This document shows, piece after piece, positions 6,846 to 10,492 of a stretch of DNA of 10,492 nucleotides. The position numbers and the translations under genes are program-made. How positions within the stretch are numbered: position 1 is the first letter of the stretch; every line of letters begins with the position of its first letter. Source of the stretch: Candidatus Zixiibacteriota bacterium. GTDB lineage: Bacteria; Zixibacteria; MSB-5A5; GN15; JAAZOE01. Below the pieces are notes generated by a model. The model was given only the letters and a program-made list of their open reading frames with translations. It did no database searches and was not told the origin of the DNA. Location: assembly GCA_012797915.1 (NCBI GenBank), contig JAAZOE010000091.1, positions 1 to 10,492 on the forward strand. The letters are read 5' to 3'.

Positions 6846-7021
6846 CGTCTCCCTTCGTCGTTTGACGGACATCCCCGAATCACGGCAATAAACGGAAAAT
6901 CGTTTCGCCGCGCAACTTTTGAGTCCGGACGGCGAATGACAAGGAAGTGATTGGACGGTGGAAATTGAGGTTGAAAAAGCGGGCGGGAAAACATTACTTG
7001 AGGTCAAACAAGGAGGCGGAT

Positions 7022-7177
7022 ATGTTTTTTGGCATCGTTTTGGTGATTATCGGCGGCCTGTTGCTGCTGCACGAGATGCATATTATCCATTGGTCGTTCT
7101 GGAGTTACGTCTGGCCGGTGTTGATTATCGCCGTAGGGGTGAAACTGATGCTGGGCAATAAACAGCCGAAGGGCTGA
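7022..7177 (+). CDS. Small LiaI/LiaF-like (DUF5668-type) membrane protein
   Basis: This 51-residue protein is almost all membrane. TM1 is about residues 2-18 (FFGIVLVIIGGLLLL). A short loop with HEMHIIHWSFW follows, then TM2 at about 28-46 (SYVWPVLIIAVGVKLML) and a basic tail KQPKG. The Trp-Pro at the head of TM2 and the Gly-rich TM1 are typical of the LiaI-LiaF-like transmembrane region, found in envelope-stress proteins. Here no extra domain is attached, so a function cannot be assigned. The start is firm: AAGGAGG lies 5 nt before the ATG (7010-7016). It is divergent from the DUF2723 gene (176-bp gap without an obvious promoter) and convergent with a DUF1579 gene. Confidence 0.85.
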   Translation: MFFGIVLVIIGGLLLLHEMHIIHWSFWSYVWPVLIIAVGVKLMLGNKQPKG

Positions 7178-7253
7178 GCGCCCTCGCTCCCAGCCACTCG
7201 ATTTCTTCAGTCCGGCCGAATCCGGGGGATGGTCCCGGGTGGCGGCTTCGGAA

Positions 7254-7817
7254 TTATCTCTTCGTGTAGAGGCCTTTCATCGTTTCGACCCAGGTCGCCC
7301 CGTTATCGAACGAACTTTCAGCCAGCCAGTCGAATTTCGTCGGCGTGATATTATAGGTCGTGATGCGAGACAGCATGGTCATGCCGGGCATTTTATCCAC
7401 CCCGGAAACGACCAGCCGGCCGTCCTTGAAATCCCCCTCGTAAAGGCTCATTCCGGCCGACAGGTTGTCAATCCAACTTGTCTGCCATTTGCCGGACCCG
7501 CGATTGAAACAGGTCAATCCGGTGCCGGTCATGGCCATCCCGCCGACGTCGGCTGTCATGGTCTGCTCCAACGCGCATCCGTCCAGAACCATCTTGTAGA
7601 CGCACACCCCCTTGGTTTCGGTCCAAGGGGCTTCGGCACTCATCCGCATCTGCATCGCCACATCCCATGTTCCTTCGAACACGACCATCTGCTTCATCTC
7701 CGGCGGCGCGCCGACCGCCATCATCGGGATTTCGGCCTTGGTGCTGTCAGCCGCCCACAGGGGCCCCGCGACCGACAGGCCGATAAGAACAGCGGCAAAG
7801 AGAACTAATCGTTTCAT
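7254..7817 (-). CDS. DUF1579 family protein, secreted (paralogue A)
   Basis: This 187-residue protein has a signal peptide (MKRLVLFAAVLIGLSVAGPL, then WAA; cleavage near residue 22-23), so the mature form is expected in the periplasm or outside. The DUF1579 domain starts with PPEMKQMVVFEGTWDV (38-53), whose G-T-W turn is typical of this lipocalin/THAP4-like beta-barrel group. The core SGKWQTSWIDNLSAG (108-122) and the end YTKR are shared with the gene upstream. C72 and C81 are spaced as in that gene and may form a disulfide after export. GGAGGAG just upstream supports the ATG at 7817. Ligand and role are unknown; DUF1579 genes often sit in housekeeping contexts without defined function. It is the last of three paralogues in a row, about 100 bp after paralogue B. 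Confidence 0.88.
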   Translation of the reverse strand: MKRLVLFAAVLIGLSVAGPLWAADSTKAEIPMMAVGAPPEMKQMVVFEGTWDVAMQMRMSAEAPWTETKGVCVYKMVLDGCALEQTMTADVGGMAMTGTGLTCFNRGSGKWQTSWIDNLSAGMSLYEGDFKDGRLVVSGVDKMPGMTMLSRITTYNITPTKFDWLAESSFDNGATWVETMKGLYTKR

Positions 7818-7835
7818 CTACTCCTCCATGTTCAG

Positions 7836-7856
7836 CCCGGACAGGCGTTGTCCGGG
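7836..7856 (-). repeat. Perfect hairpin ahead of DUF1579 paralogue A
   Basis: Arms CCCGGACA (7836-7843) and TGTCCGGG (7849-7856) form a perfect 8-bp stem with a 5-nt loop. It lies 18 bp upstream of the ATG at 7817 and close to the ribosome site. No T-run follows on either strand, so it is not a standard intrinsic terminator. It may stabilise the leader of paralogue A, mark a processed operon junction, or be an operator. Confidence 0.45.
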
Positions 7857-7920
7857 TATCCATTGATACTGATCCCCGATCGATGGCGTTTGTCGAATTA
7901 TTCGAATGGTTATTCGGATT

Positions 7921-8487
7921 TCATCGTTTCGTGTACACCGACGACGCCACCGCCCGCCAGGTCTTGCCGCCGTCGCGGGAACTCTCGACTTTCTCTTCGT
8001 ACCGAGTGCCGGTGATATTGAAGATCGAAATCCTCGTCCAGACCGACCGGATCGGGGTGACATCCTCGCCGGAGACGACCAGCGTACCGTTGGTCATCGA
8101 TCCCTGATAATGGCTGAGAAGTCCGCCGGTGTTATCCAGCCAGGTATACTGCCACGCTTTCAATCCTTGATGATAGGATATCGTTCCTTTTCCCTCATAG
8201 GCCATGTTCCCCAGCCGGCTGGTGATAGTTCGTTCCATCGCGCAGCCGCTGAGAATCATCGTGTTGACGCAGACGGCGGTGTTTTCCAGCGGCGGCTTGG
8301 TCGAATCCCAGGTGGTACGACGAACCACATCCCAGGTTCCCTCCAAACCGGCGATCTGCTGCATTTCCGGCGGCGGGCCGACCGAAGCCTTGGTCAGTTT
8401 CGGTTTGGGGGCTTCCTGGGCCGCCAATACCGCGGCCAGACAAAGTATGCCGATCAAAAGCAGCGCCGTGAGCGAAAAACGATTCAT
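7921..8487 (-). CDS. DUF1579 family protein, secreted (paralogue B)
   Basis: This 188-residue protein is the closest relative of paralogue A in the window. A signal peptide (MNRFSLTALLLIGILCLAAV, then LAA; cleavage before QEAP) directs export. The DUF1579 entry motif is GPPPEMQQIAGLEGTWDV (37-54); the core LKAWQYTWLDNTGGLLSHY (109-127) and the C-terminal YTKR follow paralogue A nearly residue for residue. C73 and C82 align with the cysteine pair of A. GGGAG with 5-nt spacing supports the ATG at 8487. The gap to paralogue A (103 bp) holds a hairpin, and the gap to paralogue C (128 bp) holds nothing I can name. The biochemical role is unknown; tandem duplication is the likely origin. Confidence 0.88.
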   Translation of the reverse strand: MNRFSLTALLLIGILCLAAVLAAQEAPKPKLTKASVGPPPEMQQIAGLEGTWDVVRRTTWDSTKPPLENTAVCVNTMILSGCAMERTITSRLGNMAYEGKGTISYHQGLKAWQYTWLDNTGGLLSHYQGSMTNGTLVVSGEDVTPIRSVWTRISIFNITGTRYEEKVESSRDGGKTWRAVASSVYTKR

Positions 8488-8615
8488 GGTATCTCCCGAT
8501 TCCAGCGGACGGATTCATCAAAAAATCGTAACCCGGTCATCATACAACCTTATACGTCCAGGATACCGAAAACGCCGATCGATATCCATCACATTTTGGC
8601 CATCTCCAGGAGACT

Positions 8616-9089
8616 TCAGCCCTTTCGGCTGTATGCCATTTTCATTGTCGGCCACCAGGTCTGGCCGTCGGCGGAGGTTTCCAGCAGCCAATCGAAGCTG
8701 TTTTCGGCAATCGACTTCCATGATAGGCGGACCAAAAACGAGGAGTTCTGCGGCCCTTTCTCCGTTCCGATCAACACCCAGGCATCGTCGACAAAATCCC
8801 CCTCATAGGTGCTGATCAGGCCGGCCAGATTGTCGATCCAGCTGTGTTGCCATTTGCCGGTCATCCGACTGTAACAGAAATATCCCAGCCCCAGAAACCG
8901 CCGGCCGGTCATATATCCTTCGATCGTCTGCCGGATGGCCCCCCCCTCGAGGACGACCTCGAACCGGCTGGTCGCGGCCGATTTGATCCAGTCCCCTTGA
9001 GGGTCCGGCTTGACTTCGAGGACGACGTTCCAATCACCAATAAGAAAGGCGATCTTCTTTAACAACCGTGGGACGTTTTGTTCGGTCAT
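8616..9089 (-). CDS. DUF1579 family protein, cytoplasmic (paralogue C)
   Basis: This 157-residue protein lacks a signal peptide and begins MTEQNVPRLLKKIAFLIGDW, with GDW replacing the GTW of its paralogues. The core TGKWQHSWIDNLAGLISTY (77-95) and the following EGDF are very close to paralogue A. The two aligned cysteines are Ser41 and Gly50 here, as expected for a protein staying in the reducing cytoplasm. AAAGG lies 8 nt before the ATG. It starts 54 bp after the acr3 stop codon, so it may be co-transcribed with arsC and acr3, but no motif ties it to arsenic. Function unknown. Confidence 0.85.
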   Translation of the reverse strand: MTEQNVPRLLKKIAFLIGDWNVVLEVKPDPQGDWIKSAATSRFEVVLEGGAIRQTIEGYMTGRRFLGLGYFCYSRMTGKWQHSWIDNLAGLISTYEGDFVDDAWVLIGTEKGPQNSSFLVRLSWKSIAENSFDWLLETSADGQTWWPTMKMAYSRKG

Positions 9090-9143
9090 GCCTCTGACCT
9101 TTCGTCAATGCTCGATTGCCTCGATCGCGATTTACCCGGCTTC

Positions 9144-10211
9144 TCAGTTCTTCCCGGTGTTGACAAAATACCGTTTCCGGAAAAATACTGCGACGCTGAC
9201 CAAACCGATCATGACCGGCACCTCGATCAACGGGCCGATGACGGCGGTGAAGGCCTGGTTGGAATTGATGCCGAAGACCGCCACGGCCACGGCGATGGCC
9301 AGTTCAAAATTGTTGCTGGCGGCGGTGAACGACAGCGTGGCGGTCTGGGCGTATCCCGCCCCCGCTTTCCGGCCCATCCAGAAACTGATCAGGAACATGA
9401 CCACGAAATAGATGAGCAATGGGACGGCGATCCGCAGGACATCCAGCGGAATCCGGACGATCAGGCTCCCTTTGAGACTGAACATCACCACGATCGTGAA
9501 CAGCAGGGCGATGAGCGTGATCGGGCTGATGGCCGGGATGAAGCTTCTTTCGTACCACATCTTGTCCTTCAGTTTAAGCAGCACAAACCGGGTGAGCATG
9601 CCGGCCAGGAAGGGGATGCCGAGATAGATGAAGACGGACTTGGCGATTTGTTTCATGCTGACTTCGACGACCTTCCCCTCCAGGCCAAACAGCGGCGGCA
9701 GGACGGTGATGAACACCCAGGCGTAGACGGAGTAGAACAGAACTTGAAAGATGGAATTGAACGCCACCAACCCGGCGGCGTATTCGGCGTCCCCGCCGGC
9801 CAGGTCGTTCCAGACGATGACCATGGCGATGCACCGTGCCAGGCCGATCAGAATCAGCCCGACCATGTAGTCGGGATATCCGGCCAGAAAGGCAATCGCC
9901 AGCGCGAACATCAGGGCCGGCCCGATGAGCCAGTTCTGCACCAGCGACAGACCGAGCACCTTGACGTTCTTGAAGACATCCCCCAACTCCTCGTATTTCA
10001 CCTTGGCCAGCGGCGGATACATCATGAGGATGAGGCCGATGGCGATGGGGATGTTGGTCGCGCCGACCTGGAACCGGTTGATGAAATCTTCGATTTCGGG
10101 AACAGCCCAACCCAGGAAAACCCCCGCCCCCATGGCCAGAAAAATCCACAGGGTCAGGAAACGATCGAGAAAACCGAGTCGGCGGGAAGCGGTGGTGGTC
10201 GGTTCAGGCAT
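9144..10211 (-). CDS. acr3: Acr3-family arsenite efflux permease
   Basis: This 355-residue inner-membrane protein has about ten transmembrane helices and matches the Acr3 family in length. It exports arsenite (and in some members antimonite) using the proton gradient. Two hallmark regions are intact: GLARCIAMVIVWNDLAGGD (123-141), with the essential Cys at 127, and SNNFELAIA (299-307), with Glu303. These correspond to the Cys and Glu shown to be needed in characterised Acr3 proteins. PLIEVPVMIGLV (327-338) is the usual last-helix motif. AAGGA lies 8 nt before the ATG. It follows arsC by 51 bp on the same strand, giving the expected reductase-exporter pair. The family call is firm; the metal preference is from family knowledge. 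Confidence 0.96.
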   Translation of the reverse strand: MPEPTTTASRRLGFLDRFLTLWIFLAMGAGVFLGWAVPEIEDFINRFQVGATNIPIAIGLILMMYPPLAKVKYEELGDVFKNVKVLGLSLVQNWLIGPALMFALAIAFLAGYPDYMVGLILIGLARCIAMVIVWNDLAGGDAEYAAGLVAFNSIFQVLFYSVYAWVFITVLPPLFGLEGKVVEVSMKQIAKSVFIYLGIPFLAGMLTRFVLLKLKDKMWYERSFIPAISPITLIALLFTIVVMFSLKGSLIVRIPLDVLRIAVPLLIYFVVMFLISFWMGRKAGAGYAQTATLSFTAASNNFELAIAVAVAVFGINSNQAFTAVIGPLIEVPVMIGLVSVAVFFRKRYFVNTGKN

Positions 10212-10262
10212 GCCGGTTATCCTTTTCTTATAGGCTCCGATGGTTCGACGGCCGCGGCCGCG

Positions 10263-10492
10263 TTATGGGACCGGATTGGCCAGCGCCTCGGGCAGCGTTT
10301 CGATAAACGCCCGGATTTCGTCCCGGACGCGGCGGTAGTGCGTCATGAGCTCCTCTTCGTCGGCGCCATCGCCGGCGGCGCGGGCGGGATCATCGAATCC
10401 ACGATGAATCTTGGTGGTCGGACCGGGGAAAATCGGGCAATGCTCATCGGCATGGCCGCAGACGGTAACCACATAATCGAACGGAATGACCA
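10263..10492 (-). CDS. arsC: Arsenate reductase ArsC, thioredoxin-coupled type (5' end missing)
   Basis: Only the C-terminal 75 residues are in the window. They match the low-molecular-weight-phosphatase-fold ArsC that reduces arsenate to arsenite with thioredoxin. Visible features are VVTVCGHADEHCPIFPG, with the two resolving-relay cysteines (equivalent to Cys82 and Cys89 of Staphylococcus pI258 ArsC), then HRGFDDPA and YRRVRDEIRAFIE. The catalytic N-terminal CxxxxxR loop lies beyond the window edge. The frame enters at 10492 and stops with TAA at 10263-10265. The Acr3 gene follows 51 bp downstream, so the product of this enzyme is the substrate of the exporter. An ArsR-type repressor, if present, would be outside the window. 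Confidence 0.94.
   Translation of the reverse strand, partial: VIPFDYVVTVCGHADEHCPIFPGPTTKIHRGFDDPARAAGDGADEEELMTHYRRVRDEIRAFIETLPEALANPVP

Noticed and set aside
7222..7238. Short inverted repeat between the small membrane gene and DUF1579 paralogue A
   Set aside because: It has only a 5-bp stem with no T-run on either side; not a convincing bidirectional terminator.
7896..7920. AT-rich TTATTCG direct repeat
   Set aside because: There are only two short copies, in an otherwise GC-rich gap; too little to call an operator or attachment site.
7906..8808. 300-codon plus-strand frame across two DUF1579 genes
   Set aside because: It is antisense to two homologous, well-supported genes, and its product shows no family features.

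Overview
This is a GC-rich, gene-dense bacterial chromosome segment with nearly all genes on the minus strand. No tRNA, rRNA, CRISPR array, transposase or integrase was seen. The gene set is an NtrC-family regulator with tandem type IV pilins, a DUF2723 membrane protein with TPRs, several DUF1579 proteins and an Acr3-type arsenite exporter. That mix fits an uncultivated Gram-negative lineage such as Zixibacteria or another FCB-group or deltaproteobacteria-like phylum. This assignment is an impression from gene content, not a phylogenetic result.

Left part (1-3948, minus strand). In transcription order there is a sigma-54-dependent response regulator (2551-3948), a type IV pilin-like gene 19 bp after it (2106-2531), a 221-bp gap and a second pilin gene (1453-1884). 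The gap carries an almost perfect sigma-54 (-24/-12) promoter. A clear intrinsic terminator (1399-1428) ends the pilin unit. Beyond it begins a secreted protein whose C-terminal half is built of acidic GDDxY-type repeats; it runs off the left edge. The simplest reading is a PilR/pilin module: the regulator activates sigma-54 transcription of at least the distal pilin. No PilS-like kinase is in the window.

Middle (3949-7253). A 276-bp divergent region holds a possible 36-codon small ORF and a 12-bp palindrome. It separates the regulator from a plus-strand GAF-domain protein of the free-methionine-sulfoxide-reductase type. That gene converges, 8 bp away, on a 720-residue DUF2723/TPR membrane protein (minus). 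A 51-residue LiaI/LiaF-like two-helix membrane protein is divergent from the latter.

Right part (7254-10492, minus strand). In transcription order there is the 3' end of a thioredoxin-type arsenate reductase (arsC), an Acr3 arsenite permease and three DUF1579-family paralogues. The first paralogue is probably cytoplasmic; the other two have signal peptides and a shared cysteine pair. arsC and acr3 together reduce arsenate and export arsenite. Whether the nearest DUF1579 gene belongs to that operon is open.

I did not find a clearly new multi-gene system. The most distinctive items are the repeat protein, the two unlike pilins under a sigma-54 regulator, the possible small ORF ahead of that regulator, and the DUF1579 trio with compartment-correlated cysteines.
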